A DNA stretch of 64,000 nucleotides from Pseudoxanthomonas sp. NC8 (GCA_025232375.1 CP060419.1:2541001-2605000); one strand, 5' to 3'. Counted from the first letter of the stretch, positions 20,574 to 31,540 are shown. Program-made: numbers and translations. The notes: a model not told the origin generated them from the sequence alone.

Positions 20574-23500
20574 TCCATGCCGGCGTCGTGGCCGGTGGCG
20601 TCGCCGGCGTCGCGACGCGACTGCTCCCGGCTGATCACTTCCACCTTCGGCTCCTTCCACGGACCGGTGACCTTGTAGGTCTTCGCGCCCATTTCGCCGA
20701 TCGGCTTCGACAGCACGGCATTTGCGGCAGCACCCACCGCCGCGCCCACCGGGCCACCGGCCACCGCACCGACCACGGTCAGCAGGTTGCCCGACTTGGG
20801 CAGCACGTCGATGGTCTGGTCGAAGCGCTGCGCGCGCAGGTCGGTGTTGCCGCGGATGTGGATGTCGGCGGCCGGCCCGTCGATCAGCATGTCCCCGGTA
20901 TGGGCCTCGCCGTCGGCGAAGTCCACCCGGCCTTCGAGCCGGTCAAAGGCGAAACCCTTGGAAAAGAAGTCACGGAAGTCGAGCATCAGTCGGCGCGGCA
21001 GCTGGGCCAGGCTGAACAGTCCGAGCACGCGGCCGGCCCCGGATCCACTTCCAGCAGCTGGCCGTCACGGGCGGCGATGTGCAGGCTGCCCTGCAGCTCC
21101 GCCAGCCGGAAACCTGCGGGCGTGCCCGGCCAGCTGGCGTCGAAGCGCACTTCGCCTTCGCCACGCGCCAGCCAGTTGCGGTAACCGAGGCCGTCCATCA
21201 GCCGTCCCATGTTCTTGCTGTCGACCTGCAGCGCGATGTGCGTGCGCGCCGCGTCGCCGCGGCCGAGCCACTCGCCGGTCGCCTCGATCGCCTGCTCACC
21301 GGCCTGCACCTGCAGCCGCTCCACGCGCAGTCCGCCGGCGACCGGGCGGGTGCGCAGCGAGGCGCTGCCCAGCACGGCGTCGCGATAGCGCAGGTCGTCC
21401 ACGTCGACCACCAGCGGCGGGATCGCGGCAGGATCGAAACCGGCATCGGCCTTAGCGACCGGTGCGCCGGCCCCGTTCCTTAGCGCCCGCGAGCGATCGC
21501 TCCGCATCCGCCACGGCCGTTGCGTCGTTTTCCGGCTGCGCGGCGGCGGCGGCCGGCGGCGGTTGCCAGTGCAGCCGCGTGAAACGGCCCTGCACCGCCG
21601 CACCCTTCGCCTCCGGCACGGTGAGGCTGCCGGCCAGCCCCGGGCCATCCACCGCCACTTCCAGCGCCTGCGTACCGGGCCGCAGCTTCAGCCGCGTCGC
21701 CGGGAACGCGCCGCCGAGCAGGCGCAGCTCGTCGGCCAGCACGTCGACCTCGCGCAAGGGCACGCCATCGCCGCCCCCTTGGCCATGCCGATCCATTCCA
21801 GCGCATCGAACGAACGGGTGTGGCCACCGACCACCATGCCGCTCGCCGGCGGCTCGGCCGCCACGGTCGCGCTGCCCAGGTCACCCGCACGCCGGTGTTG
21901 CCGCCGCGCTGGCGCGCGCGGATCGCCACGCGCTCGCCGAACACCACGTCCACCGGTCCGCTGCCCAGCGGCATTCCAAGCTGCACGGTGGCGGGCAAGG
22001 TCTCGTCCGCCGGCTTGGCCAGCGGCGCGGGCAGGCTCAGCGTGGTCCCGGCCAGCGACGAACGCAGGCGCAGCGTGCCCACGCTGTCGCCCGCAGGCTG
22101 CCTGGACAGCGACATCGCCAGCGACCACGGCGAACGGCCGTGTATGTACGGCCGCAGCCAGTCCAGTTCCGGTGCGCGCGCCAGCAGCTCGGAGGCGTCC
22201 ATCGGCGCATCCAGGCCGGCTTCGAACGCGTTGCCGGCGTCGTCCACGTGGCGCCCCGAGCGCAGCGCGAGCACGCCATCCTGGCCGCCATAGCGCACCG
22301 CCAGTGCCGGCGCCGCGAAGCCGCTGCCGTCGTAGTGCGCCTCGCCGCGCGTGGCCTCGAACACCAGGTTCCAGCGCTTCTCGGTAAGGCGCACGCCATC
22401 GAGCATGACCCGGCCATCGATCACCGCCGGGGCCGCGCTGCCCAGCGGCAGGTGGGGCGAAGGTGGTGGCCGCCGGTCCGCCGGCGTCCAGGTTGGTAAG
22501 GGTCTCGCGGTTCTCCCTGGCCAGCGGGCTGCGCCGCAACAGGTCGAGCATGCGCGCCGCATCACCCTTCGCCTCGGCGCGCACCAGCAACGGCGCATGG
22601 CTGAAATCGGCGATGCCGGCCTGCACGCGCTGGACGCCAAGGCCGGCGACGCGGCCTTGGCCCAGCACGCTGAAGCCATTGCCGACGAAGGCCACGCCGG
22701 CCTGCATCGCCTCCAGTTCCGGCCAGTCCTTCCGGAAGCGGATGCGTCCGTCGCGGATGCTGGCGGTGGCCTCGAAACGCCCGTTGTCGTCCACGAACGG
22801 CCAGTCGTCCAGGTCGCCGGCGACCAGTCCGCGCGCGCCGGCCACCGTGCCGCCCTGCAGCGCCATGTCGAGCCAGTCGATGGCCGCCTTCGGCATCTTG
22901 TGGTGGATCCAGAACTTCCTGGCGACCGGCACCCGGGCATCGTCGATGTCCGCGGCGATCCCGATCCATGGCCGCGTGCCGTCGCCCGGAACCAGAGTCC
23001 GCCGCGCACGTGCGCGCCATAGTCGCCGCCATCCAGGCGCAGCGCCGGCGTGGACACTTCCCAGCCGTCGCCCTCGCGCTAAGGCCATGACCTTAGCCGT
23101 CGAGTTTCAGCTCGTGGACCACGCCGAAGCCGCTGGGCCAGTCGAAGCGCAAAGCGCTGTGCGGATCCAGCGCCAGCTGCCAGCCCTGGCCATCGCCTTC
23201 GAACGCGCCGGCGGGGCCGTCGATCCCGGGCGCATCGCCGACGGCGGCGAAAGCCACCCGCTCCAGGCGGCCGCGCATGCGCATCGTCCCGCCGCGCACG
23301 CCGGCCACTTCCAGCCCCGACAGTTCCGCCCCCGGCGCGGCCCGGGTGATCCAGCCGCGCAGCGCCGGGGAAAGGCCCTCGCCCAGCGCGGCGATCGCCA
23401 GCAGCGGCCGCGCATCGACGCGATCGACCCGCAGCGCGAAGCGCGCACCGCCGGCGGCCACCAGGCCGTCGAGCGTCTGCGCGCCGCGCTGGTCGGCGAT

Positions 23501-24447
23501 GCGCAGCAACGGCGCATCCAGCCGCCAGCCATCGGCGGTGACCCGCCAGCGCGCACGGCCGCGCAGTTCGTCCAGGCGCACCTGCGGCAGCTGGCCGTCG
23601 GCCAGCGGCGCGCCGGACAGCAGCACGTGGCGCAGCTGGAAGGCGGTGGTGACCAGCGCCACGCGCTTGCCGCGCACCTCGACCCGAGCCTGCACGCGGC
23701 CGCGGCCGTCGACCGGCGCGATCCCGGCGTGGTGCAGCAGCGGGGCCCAGGGCGCCGAGCGCTTCGGTGTCCAGGTCGAAATAGGTGCGGCCATTGCCGC
23801 GGTCGCGGTCGAACTCCAGCGCCAGCGCGGCCGGGGACGCATCCTCGCGGATCCAGGCCAGCGCACCGGCGCGGACGTGGCGGCGATCGACGCGCAGGCG
23901 CAGGTCGATCTTCGGAATGCGCGTGCGCAGGCCCAGCTGCGGCGCGCGCACGTCCAGCTGCCCGCCGATCACCTGCAGTTCGCCGAGTCCTTCCAGGTAC
24001 TCCAGCGGGTCGTCGTCGCCGCCACCGGCGGCGGGCAGGCCGCGCACCGCCCAGCGGCCATCATCGGCCCGCTCCAGGGTCAGCGCCGGTCCGCGCAGGC
24101 GCAGCTCGGTGAACGAGCGCCCGGGCAGCAAGCCGCCATACATCGACACCAGCACCTCGGCCTTGGCCGATGCGCACGCCGCCATCGGCCTCGCCGATGT
24201 GCAGGCCTTCCAGTTGCAGCAGCGGCCCGCGCCGGGTCCACTGCGTGTGCATGCGCTCGAAGCTGACCGGCCGGCCGGCCTTCTCGGCCAGCCACGCGGC
24301 GACGCGATCAGGGTTCCGCTCGACCAGCGGCAGCAGCTGGCTGGCCGCGCCGAGCACCAGCGCCATCAGCACCAGCACCATCGCCAGCAGGTGCATCGAC
24401 CAGCGGCGGATAAGGCGCAACCGACGGTGCAGCGAAGTCGGCATCAC
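20570..24447 (-). CDS. yhdP: YhdP family AsmA-like envelope protein (DUF3971/TIGR02099)
   Basis: Very long (about 1290 residues) inner-membrane-anchored periplasmic protein of the AsmA-like clan, in E. coli implicated in phospholipid transport to the outer membrane. One N-terminal anchor (MHLLAMVLVLMALVLGAASQ) precedes a large beta-rich region. Recognisable blocks are WTRRGPLLQLEGLHIG, GRTYFDLDTEALGAL, LRRSPLARENRETLTNLDAG, AGEQAIEATGEWLGRGDAAR, and the conserved C-terminal FDQTIDVLPKSGNLLTVVGA plus VLSKPIGEMGAKTYKVTGPW. About ten frame breaks, among them two neighbouring ones at 23080-23096 where CTAAGG and CCTTAG replace CCAGG and CCTGG. Stop overlaps that of the DUF6065 gene. rng lies 22 bases upstream on the same strand. 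Confidence 0.9.
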
Positions 24448-24468
24448 GCCACCACGAAGTGCTTGTGC

Positions 24469-25958
24469 TCAGAGCAGGACCACATCGAACTGCTCCTGCA
24501 GGTACTGCTCGTCCGCCTGGAAGCGGATGCTCTTGCCGAGGAACTCCTCCAGCTCGGCCACTGCCACCGACTCCTCCTCGGTGATCCGCGCCACCACCTT
24601 GGCCGAGGCGATCACCAGCAGGCGCGCGGCATCGAACTGGCGCACCGCGCGGGTGATCTCGCGGAAGATCTCGTAGGTCACCGTCTCGGCGGTCTTCACC
24701 GAACCGCGCCCGCTGCATTGCGGGCAGGTTTCCGACAGCTGCCGCTCCAGGCTCTCGACCGTGCGCTTGCGGGTCATCTCGATAAGGCCCAGCGGCGAGA
24801 AGTCGTAGACCGTGGTCTTGGCGTGGTCGCGCGCCAGCGACTTCTCCAGCGTGCGCAGCACCTGGCGGCGGTGCTCCGGATCGATCATGTCGATGAAGTC
24901 GATGATGATGATCCCGCCCAGGTTGCGCAGGCGCAGCTGGCGGGCCACCGCCTGCGCGGCCTCCAGGGTTGGTACGGTACACCGTCTCCTCGAGGTTGCG
25001 CTGGCCGAGGAACGAACCGGTGTTGACGTCGATGGTGGTCATCGCCTCGGTCTGGTCGATGACCAGGTAGCCACCCGACTTCAGCGGCACCTGCTTGTCC
25101 AGCGCGCGACCGATCTCGTCCTCCACCCCGTACAGGTCGAAGATCGGGCGGTCGCCGGAGTACAGCTCGATCTTCTCGGCCAGTACCGGCATGTACTTGG
25201 CGACGAAGGCCTGCAGCCGGTCGTACGTGTCGCGCGAATCCACCCGCACCTTCTCCACGTCGCGGCGGATCAGGTCGCGCACCGCGCGCAGCGGCAGGCT
25301 CAGGTCCTCGTAGATGATCGTGCCGGCGCCGGCATCGCGGCCGCGGCGCTCGACCACGTTCCAGACCCGCGACAGGTAGGCGACGTCCTCGGCCAGCGCC
25401 TCGGCCGGCTGGCCTTCGGCGTTGGTGCGGACGATGTAGCCGTGGCCGCCGTGGCTGGTCGACAGTTCCGATACCAGCGTCTTCAGGCGCAGGCGCTCGG
25501 CCTCGTCCTCGATCCGCGCCGACACGCCGATGCTGCGCGACTGCGGCAGCAGCACCAGGTAGCGCGAGGGAATGCTGATCTGCGTGGTCAGGCGCGCGCC
25601 CTTGGTGCCGATCGGGTCCTTGACCACCTGGACCACGATCTCCCTGGCCGTCGCGCAGCAGCTCGACGATCGACGGGGTCGGCGTCGGCTGCGACGGCGC
25701 GTCCTCGGCCTTGGCCGGCGTCCACCGGTGCCGTGCGGACCACGTCGTTGGCGTGCAGGAAAGCGGCCCGTTCCAGCCCCAGCTCCACGAACGCGGCCTG
25801 CATGCCCGGCATCACCGCTGCACGCGCCCCTTGTAGATGTTGCCGACCACCCCGCGCCGCCAGCCGCGCTCGATGTGCAGCTCCTGCAGCATGCCGTTCT
25901 CGACGACGGCCACGCGGGTTTCGCGCGGGGTTACGTTGACCAGGATCTCTTCGGACAT
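24469..25958 (-). CDS. rng: Ribonuclease G
   Basis: Endoribonuclease of the RNase E/G family maturing the 16S rRNA 5' end and decaying mRNAs. About 496 residues from ATG 25958, the normal size. The N-terminus shows MSEEILVNVTPRETRVAVVE and the S1-like GWRRGVVGNIYKGRVQRV. The catalytic region has YLVIDQTEAMTTIDVNTGSF and GGIIIIDFIDMID with the Asp residues binding magnesium, and the zinc-link motif CPQCSGRGSVKTAETV. Frame breaks near 25820, 25710, 25640 (CCAGGGAG for CCAGGAG) and 24966 (CCCTGG for CCTGG). It begins 8 bases after the maf stop; maf-rng-yhdP is one operon. Confidence 0.94.
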
Positions 25959-25966
25959 TGAGGCCC

Positions 25967-26568
25967 TCACCCGGCCGTTGCGGCGCAGGCGCCGGTGTCT
26001 GCGGGCGCGCCCGCGCGGTTGCGGAGCAGGCGCGCGGTGTCGTGTACGGGCAGGCCCATCACCCCGGAATAACTGCCAGTAAGGTGTTCGACGAAGGCTT
26101 CGGCACGGCCCTGGATCGCATAGGCCCCGGCCTTGCCCATCGCCTCGCCGGTAGCCACGTAGGCGGCGATGTCGGCATCGCTGAGCGGCGCGAAGCGCAC
26201 TTCGGTCACCGACAGCACCTCGCGCTCGCCCGCGGCGTCGATCACCACCACCGCCGACAGCACGGCGTGGCTGCGCCCGGACAGGCGCCGCAGCATCGCC
26301 GCCGCGTCGGCGGCGTCGGCCGGCTTGCCGAAGACCTCGTCGTCCAGCACCACCTCGGTGTCGGCGCCGAGCACGCAGGCGTCGGCCTCGCCGGCCACGT
26401 CCGCCCAGCCGGCGCGGGCCTTGTCGCGGGCCACGCGGCGCACATAGGCATCCGCACCCTCGCCCGGCGCCCGGACTTCCGGGACGTCGACATCGAGGAG
26501 GCGGTAGGTCAGCCCAAGCCGTTGCAGCAGCTCGGCCCGGCGGGGGATTTCGAAGCCAGATACAGCAT
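25967..26568 (-). CDS. maf: Maf-family nucleotide pyrophosphatase (septum-formation inhibitor homologue)
   Basis: House-cleaning nucleotide pyrophosphatase, probably the dTTP/UTP-active YhdE type. The true start is ATG 26568, giving [15 protein letters not shown]; the conserved SxSPRR motif is split by a single missing C in a C-run near 26548. Downstream conserved segments are [36 protein letters not shown] and [20 protein letters not shown] followed by [13 protein letters not shown]. About 200 residues, standard. It is 8 bases upstream of rng. Subfamily (YhdE versus YceF) rests on the rng linkage. Confidence 0.93.
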
Positions 26569-26717
26569 GGGCACAGGATAACCTGCGGCAGCTGGCTGAA
26601 CCGTGGCCCATGGCGCTCCACCGGACCCCGACCCCGCGCAAGCTCACGGCGCGTTCATCCCTGCGAACCGACCCTGCCGCGCAGCCTGCGCACCGTCACA
26701 CTCCAAGGAGGAACACC

Positions 26718-27438
26718 ATGCGCCACCCCCTCGCCGTCCTGCTCGCCGCCGTCGCCCTGTCCGCACCGGCGGCCGCGGCCCGCGCCCAGGTAGCCCCGAC
26801 CATCCCCGCCGACGCGACCCTGCTGTCGGTCTCGGCCCAGAGCCGAAGCCCGGCGCGCCCCGGACATCGCCACGATCTCGGCCGGGGTGGTCACCCAGGC
26901 CGCCGATGGCAACACCGCCATGCGCCAGAACGCCGAGCAGATGAACCGGGTGCTGGCCGCGGTGAAGGCCGCCGGCGTCGCCGACCGGGATGTGCAGAGC
27001 AGCGGCATCAACCTCAATCCGCAATACCGCTACGAGGAGAACCAGCCGCCGCGGATCACCGGCTACCAGGCCAGCAACACGGTCACGGTCAAGCTGCGCG
27101 ACGTGGCGAAGATGGGCAAGGTGCTCGACGCGCTGGTCGCCAGCGGCGCCAACCAGATCAACGGCCCCAGCTTCGGCATCGACAATCCCGAGCCGCTGTA
27201 CGAGCAGGCGCGGCTCGATGCGCTCAAGCGTGCGCAGGCGCGGGCGGCGAGCTACGCCGATGCGCTCGGCCTGCGCGTGCGCCGCATCGTCAGCATCGGC
27301 GAGGGCGGCGGCGGCATGCCGGTACCGATGCCGCGCATGGCGATGGCCAAGGCCGAGGCCTTCGACAGCACGCCGGTGGCGCCGGGCGAAAGCAGCGTAT
27401 CGGTGCAGCTGGACGTGGTGTTCGAACTGGGCCGCTGA
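26718..27438 (+). CDS. SIMPL-domain (DUF541) exported protein, copy 1
   Basis: Secreted protein of about 240 residues with the SIMPL (Oxidative_stress/BP26-like) domain; molecular role unknown. A strong AAGGAGG lies eight bases before ATG 26718. The signal peptide is MRHPLAVLLAAVALSAPAAA. Domain pattern: ISAGVVTQAADGNTAMRQNA, DVQSSGINLNPQYRYEENQP, RITGYQASNTVTVKLRDVAK, ARAASYADALGLRVRRIVSI and the C-terminal SVSVQLDVVFELGR. One frame break near 26850, CCAGAG where CCAGG is expected. A second, shorter copy lies downstream. The pair starts divergently from maf. Confidence 0.88.
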
Positions 27439-27466
27439 GCGCGCCTGCCGCCGTTCGTGGAGCCGC

Positions 27467-27486
27467 AGCCCGGCGCCTGCCGGGCT
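27467..27486 (+). terminator. Hairpin terminator after SIMPL copy 1
   Basis: AGCCCGGC-GCCT-GCCGGGCT followed by TTCG, 28 bases after the stop. An almost identical hairpin follows copy 2, as expected if the whole unit was duplicated. Confidence 0.65.
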
Positions 27487-27530
27487 TTCGCGCCACTTCA
27501 CACTCCCGGCCGACCCGGGAAAGAGCCGTC

Positions 27531-28172
27531 ATGCGCAACCCGTTGCCCGCCCTGCTCCTTGCCCTGTCCGTCCCGGCCGTCGCACAGCAGGCCGCGCCGT
27601 CACCGCCACCACCGGGCCATCCCCATCACCCCATGCCCGCGCGGGCGGAGGCCTTGGCGCATATCGGAATCCGAGCCCGCCACGATCTCCGCCGTGGTGG
27701 TCACCCGGCAAGCGACCGCGATGCCGCGCTGCGCCAGAACGCCGCGCAGGTGACCCGGGTCCGCGCCGCGCTCAAGGCCGCCGGCGCCGCGGACCGGGAC
27801 GTGCAGACCCTTGGCGTCAGCCTCAGTCCGCATGTCCAGTACGACGAAGGCCAGCCGCCACGGATCATCAGCTACCAGGCCAGCAACAGGATCAACGTGA
27901 AGCTGCGCGAGGCATCGAGGATGGAACCGTTGCTCGATGCACTGGCGGCCAGTGGCGCCAGCCAGATCAGCAGCCCGGGTGGCGTCCCGCTGTACTGAGC
28001 AACGCCTGCAACGCCCGGCGCGCTCGATCCGCGCGTGCGCCGCGTCATCAGCGACGGCCGGGACGGCATGCCCATGCCGCGCGAGGCCGAGGCCTTCGAC
28101 AACACGCCGGTGGCGCCGGGCGAAAGCAGCGTATCGGTGCAGCTGGACGTGGTGTTCGAACTGGGCCGCTGA
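27531..28172 (+). pseudogene. SIMPL-domain protein, copy 2 (shortened, probably degenerate tandem duplicate)
   Basis: From ATG 27531 a signal sequence (MRNPLPALLLALSVPAVAQQ), a His/Pro-rich insert, then the same SIMPL pattern as copy 1: ALRQNAAQVTRVRAALKAAG, DVQTLGVSLSPHVQYDEGQP, PRIISYQASNRINVKLREAS. The reading then hits TGA after GGVPLY near 27996. Beyond it the sequence rejoins copy 1 but lacks roughly two dozen codons of the helix ARLDALKRAQARAASYADAL. The last ~90 bases (28085-28173) match copy 1 (27351-27441) with one difference, up to and past the stop. Frame breaks near 27660 and 27715 may be sequencing errors; the internal deletion is probably real. Confidence 0.6.
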
Positions 28173-28198
28173 GCGCGGGCACCGGCCTGCGCCTCCGC

Positions 28199-28222
28199 GA
28201 AGCCCGGCCTCGGCCGGGCTTC
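28199..28222 (+). terminator. Hairpin terminator after SIMPL copy 2
   Basis: Perfect 10-bp stem GAAGCCCGGC / GCCGGGCTTC with a 4-base loop, followed by TTCG. The remaining bases up to the tonB start at 28402 show no gene. Confidence 0.72.
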
Positions 28223-28401
28223 TTCGTTGCCGGCGGGCTGAATGCCACCCGACCGGCATCCACCGACGCTGGTCGAGTGGTGCATCGCCCCCTTGTTTCC
28301 GCGATCCGGCCCGGCGCAGTCTGGAGCCGGCCATCGCGGCCAACCCCGGCCGCCCTGTCCGTGCGTTGTTCCTCCCGTCATTCCTGCAATGGAGGTGGAT
28401 C

Positions 28402-29058
28402 ATGGTTCGCACGTTGCCGTCCGATGTGTCCCCGCGCCTGGATGCCTCGCGCATCCTCGCCATCAGCTTCGCCATGGCGGTGCACGCGATGGCGCTGCTG
28501 GTCCTGCTGCTGCCGTTGACCCAAACGCCCCTCGCCGACGTCCCCGCGAACCCGAACCTCCACGCTGGACCGTGCAGCCACCGGTGCCGGTCACCCCGCT
28601 GCCGCCGCAACCGGTGCTGCAGCCGAGAACGACGCCACCGCGCTCGCCGTCGACGGCCATCCGGCAACAGCCGCAGGTGCAGCAACCGGCGATCGTCGAC
28701 CAGGGCGCGCTGCCGGCCGATCCGGCGACCGACGTGGCCGGCCCGCCCGACATCACCCCGCCGTATGACGGACAGCCCCTGCAGGGCGCGCAGCTGCGCT
28801 ACGCGGTCGCGCCACCGCCGTCCTATCCGCGCGACGCGCTGCGCATCGGTGCCGAGGGCACGGTGCTGCTGCGCGTGCTGGTCGACGTCGACGGCAAGCC
28901 GCTGCAGGTGGTCGTGGACCGCAGCAGCGGCCACCGTTCGCTGGACCGCGAGGCGGTGCGCCAGGTGCAGCAGCGCTGGCGCTTCGAGCCGGCCATGCGC
29001 GACGGCCAGCCGGTGCAGGCCTGTGGCCCGGGTGCCGATCGGCTTCAGCCTGCAGTAG
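28402..29058 (+). CDS. TonB-family energy transducer
   Basis: Inner-membrane-anchored protein coupling proton-motive force to outer-membrane receptors. ATG 28402 follows GGAGGTGGATC. One N-terminal helix (ILAISFAMAVHAMALLVLLL), a Pro-rich periplasmic spacer (PPVPVTPLPPQPVLQP, and QQPQVQQPAIVDQG), then the TonB C-terminal fold: PPSYPRDALRIGAEGTVLLR, VLVDVDGKPLQVVVDRSSGH, REAVRQVQQRWRFEPAMRDG and the end VARVPIGFSLQ. Frame breaks near 28548 and 29023. About 217 residues. exbB/exbD are not adjacent. The ZnuD-like receptor at 49-51 kb is one possible client, but the genome will hold many receptors. Confidence 0.88.
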   Translation: MVRTLPSDVSPRLDASRILAISFAMAVHAMALLVLLLPLTQTPLADVPANPNLHAGPCSHRCRSPRCRRNRCCSRERRHRARRRRPSGNSRRCSNRRSSTRARCRPIRRPTWPARPTSPRRMTDSPCRARSCATRSRHRRPIRATRCASVPRARCCCACWSTSTASRCRWSWTAAAATVRWTARRCARCSSAGASSRPCATASRCRPVARVPIGFSLQ

Positions 29059-29106
29059 CTCCATGCGCGTGCCGGCGGACACCGCCGGCACGCCGCGGTC
29101 ACGCGC

Positions 29107-29577
29107 TCAGGCGCGGTGGTACGGATGGTTGGCCAGCAGCGCGGCGGCGCGGTACAGCTGCTCGGCCACCACCAGCCGCACCAGCATGTGCGGCAGGGTC
29201 AGCGGACCCAGCGACCAGGATTCGGACGCGGCGGCCAGCACCTCCGGCGCATGGCCCTCGGGTCCGCCGATCAGGAAGGCCAGGTCGCGGCCCTGCTGGC
29301 GCCAGTGCTCCATGCGTTGCGCCAGCTGCTCGGACGACCACTGGCGCCCGGGCACGTCCAGCGCGACGACGTGCGCGTTCTTCGGCAAGGCGGCGAGTAC
29401 GCGCTTGCCCTCGTCCTCGATCGCGCGCTGCGGATCGCGGCCCTTGCCGCGCAGGCCAGGCTCGACCTCGACCAGTTCCAGTGGCAGCCAGTGCGAGAGC
29501 CGCTTGCGGTACTCGCCGAAACCTTCCGCCACCCGGGACGGAGCGCGTTCGCCGGTGGCGATCAATCGTGCCTTCAT
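29107..29577 (-). CDS. rlmH: 23S rRNA (pseudouridine1915-N3)-methyltransferase
   Basis: SPOUT-class methyltransferase acting on assembled 70S ribosomes. 156 residues in one clean frame from ATG 29577. Landmarks: MKARLIATGERAPSRVAEGF, EVEPGLRGKGRDPQRAIEDE, VVALDVPGRQWSSEQLAQRM, the SAM-binding knot DLAFLIGGPEGHAPEVLAAA, and SLGPLTLPHMLVRLVVAEQL followed by the C-terminal NHPYHRA. In relatives it directly follows rsfS; here the GH43 gene on the opposite strand separates them. Confidence 0.96.
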   Translation of the reverse strand: MKARLIATGERAPSRVAEGFGEYRKRLSHWLPLELVEVEPGLRGKGRDPQRAIEDEGKRVLAALPKNAHVVALDVPGRQWSSEQLAQRMEHWRQQGRDLAFLIGGPEGHAPEVLAAASESWSLGPLTLPHMLVRLVVAEQLYRAAALLANHPYHRA

Positions 29578-29715
29578 GCGCCCATGATATCGCCGCGCCC
29601 GCGTCCGCCCGCCATGCCGTTCGCTGCTCCAGCTATTACGGGGCGTCAGCGCTGATATGCCTGCGAACCCGCGTGCTACGGTCCGGCCATCCACACGCCG
29701 TCCCGGGAACACGAC

Positions 29716-31464
29716 ATGCGCCGCACTCCGTCCGCCTGTGCACTGTTGCTTGCCGCCGCCGTGCTCGCCGGCGCGATGCCGCTGCGTGCCGCGACACCGG
29801 GCAACAGCGCGCCCGAAGCGGTGTTCGACTGGTTCCAATACGACGGCAGCGACCCCGCCGATGCGACGCATGAAGCCGGCCCCGGCCAGTTCCGCAATCC
29901 GGTGATCAAGGGTTTCTACCCGGATCCGAGCGTGGTCCGTGTCGGCGCCGACTACTACCTGGTGAACTCGACCTTCGGCTGGTTCCCCGGCATCCCGGTG
30001 TTCCACAGCCGCGACCTGGTCCACTGGACCCAGATCGGCAACGCCATCGACCGCGTCGACCAGCTCGACTTCGGCAAGCACGACCTGGTCAACGGCGTGT
30101 TCGCCGCCTCGATCGCCCACCACGACGGCCGCTTCTGGATCGCCAATACCTGCTTCCCGAACTGTGGCGGCAATTTCGTCATCACCGCCACCGATCCGGC
30201 CGGGCCGTGGTCCGATCCGGTGTGGCTGCCCGACCTGGCTGGCGGCATCGATCCGTCTCTGTTCTTCGATGACGACGGCCGTGCCTGGATCGTCAACAAC
30301 GACCTGCCCGCGGGCGGCACGGAGCGCTACAGCGGGCATCGCGCGATCTGGCTGCAGGAATTCGATGCGAAGGCGATGCGCACCACCGGCCCGCGCACGG
30401 TGATCCTCGACGGCGGCATCGTTCCGGCCGAAAAACCCGAGTACGTCGAAGGTCCGCACCTGTACAAGCGCGACGGCTGGTACTACCTGAGCGCGGCCGA
30501 AGGCGGCACCGGCGAGATGCACCGCCAGGTGATCCTGCGCAGCCGCGCGGTGACCGGCCCGTACGTGGCGTGGGACCGCAATCCGATCCTGACCCAGCGT
30601 GACCTGCCAAGCGGGCGCCGGTTCCCGATCACCTCCACCGGCCACGCCGACCCTGGTACAGACCCAGGACGGCGACTGGTGGGCGGTATTCCTCGGCAAC
30701 CGCCCGTACCCGCCTGCGGGGGGCATCACGTCAGCACCGGGCGCGAGACCTTCCTGCTGCCGGTGAGCTGGCTCGACGGCTGGCCGCGGATCACCGCGCC
30801 GGGTAAGGCGGTGCCCTACGCGCATGACATACCGAAGCTGCCGGCCGGCACCGCCGCATTGCCGACCAGCGGCAGCTTCGCCATCAACGACGAGTTCGAC
30901 GGCGATCGACTTCCCTTCCACTGGATGACAGTGCGCAACCCGCGGAAGCACTGGTACCGGCTCGATGGCGGCGCGCTGCGCCTGCAGGCGCGCGAAGTGT
31001 CGCTGGGCGCGCGCGACAATCCGTCCTTCCTCGCCCGCCGCCAGCAACACCAGGACGCGACCGCGACCACGTCGCTGGCGTTCGCACCGCAGCGCGATGG
31101 CGACATCGCCGGGCTGGCCGCGTTCCAGAACGAGGCGTACTGGTACCTGCTCGCGATCACGCGCGAGAACGGCAAGGATGTGCTGGTGCTCGACCGCCGC
31201 GATGGACGCGAAAAGCGCGAAACAGCCGCCGGCACTCGCCTGACCACGGCACTGCTGCCACCGGACCGCGCCGGACAGCCGTTGCAGCTGCGCATCCGCA
31301 CGCGTGGTGCGAAGGTCAACTTCGACTACGCGCTAAGCGATGGCATCTGGCACACGTTCGCCAGCGATCTCGATGCGACCCTGCTCAGCACCTCGGTCGC
31401 CGGCGGCTTCACCGGCGCGGTGTTCGGCGTCTATGCCGCGCGACAGGAAGCGCCCACGCGATAA
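29716..31464 (+). CDS. Secreted glycoside hydrolase family 43 protein (beta-xylosidase/arabinofuranosidase-like)
   Basis: Exported enzyme of about 580 residues predicted to trim xylan or arabinan side chains. Signal peptide ACALLLAAAVLAGAMPLRAA. The five-bladed propeller starts with NPVIKGFYPDPSVVRVGADY (catalytic base Asp), continues with IDPSLFFDDDGRAWIVNNDL (pKa-modulating Asp) and YVEGPHLYKRDGWYYLSAAE (acid Glu), so all three catalytic residues are present. A C-terminal beta-sandwich of the xylosidase type (DEFDGDRLPFHWMTVRNPRK, LAITRENGKDVLVLDRRDG) follows. Two frame breaks at 30655 (CCCTGG for CCTGG) and 30718 cancel each other. It stands alone, between rlmH and rsfS, without transporters or other hydrolases. 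Confidence 0.92.
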   Translation: MRRTPSACALLLAAAVLAGAMPLRAATPGNSAPEAVFDWFQYDGSDPADATHEAGPGQFRNPVIKGFYPDPSVVRVGADYYLVNSTFGWFPGIPVFHSRDLVHWTQIGNAIDRVDQLDFGKHDLVNGVFAASIAHHDGRFWIANTCFPNCGGNFVITATDPAGPWSDPVWLPDLAGGIDPSLFFDDDGRAWIVNNDLPAGGTERYSGHRAIWLQEFDAKAMRTTGPRTVILDGGIVPAEKPEYVEGPHLYKRDGWYYLSAAEGGTGEMHRQVILRSRAVTGPYVAWDRNPILTQRDLPSGRRFPITSTGHADPGTDPGRRLVGGIPRQPPVPACGGHHVSTGRETFLLPVSWLDGWPRITAPGKAVPYAHDIPKLPAGTAALPTSGSFAINDEFDGDRLPFHWMTVRNPRKHWYRLDGGALRLQAREVSLGARDNPSFLARRQQHQDATATTSLAFAPQRDGDIAGLAAFQNEAYWYLLAITRENGKDVLVLDRRDGREKRETAAGTRLTTALLPPDRAGQPLQLRIRTRGAKVNFDYALSDGIWHTFASDLDATLLSTSVAGGFTGAVFGVYAARQEAPTR

Positions 31465-31512
31465 CCGATCCGGCGTTCGATGGCGGGATGGGCGGACAAG
31501 AGGCGAAACGAC

Positions 31513-31534
31513 ACCGCCGGGCAACGCCGGCGGT
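31513..31534. terminator. Hairpin between the convergent GH43 and rsfS genes
   Basis: ACCGCCGG / CCGGCGGT with a 6-base loop in the short gap between two convergent stops. No clear T-tract on either side. Confidence 0.45.
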
Positions 31535-31540
31535 CGCGAC

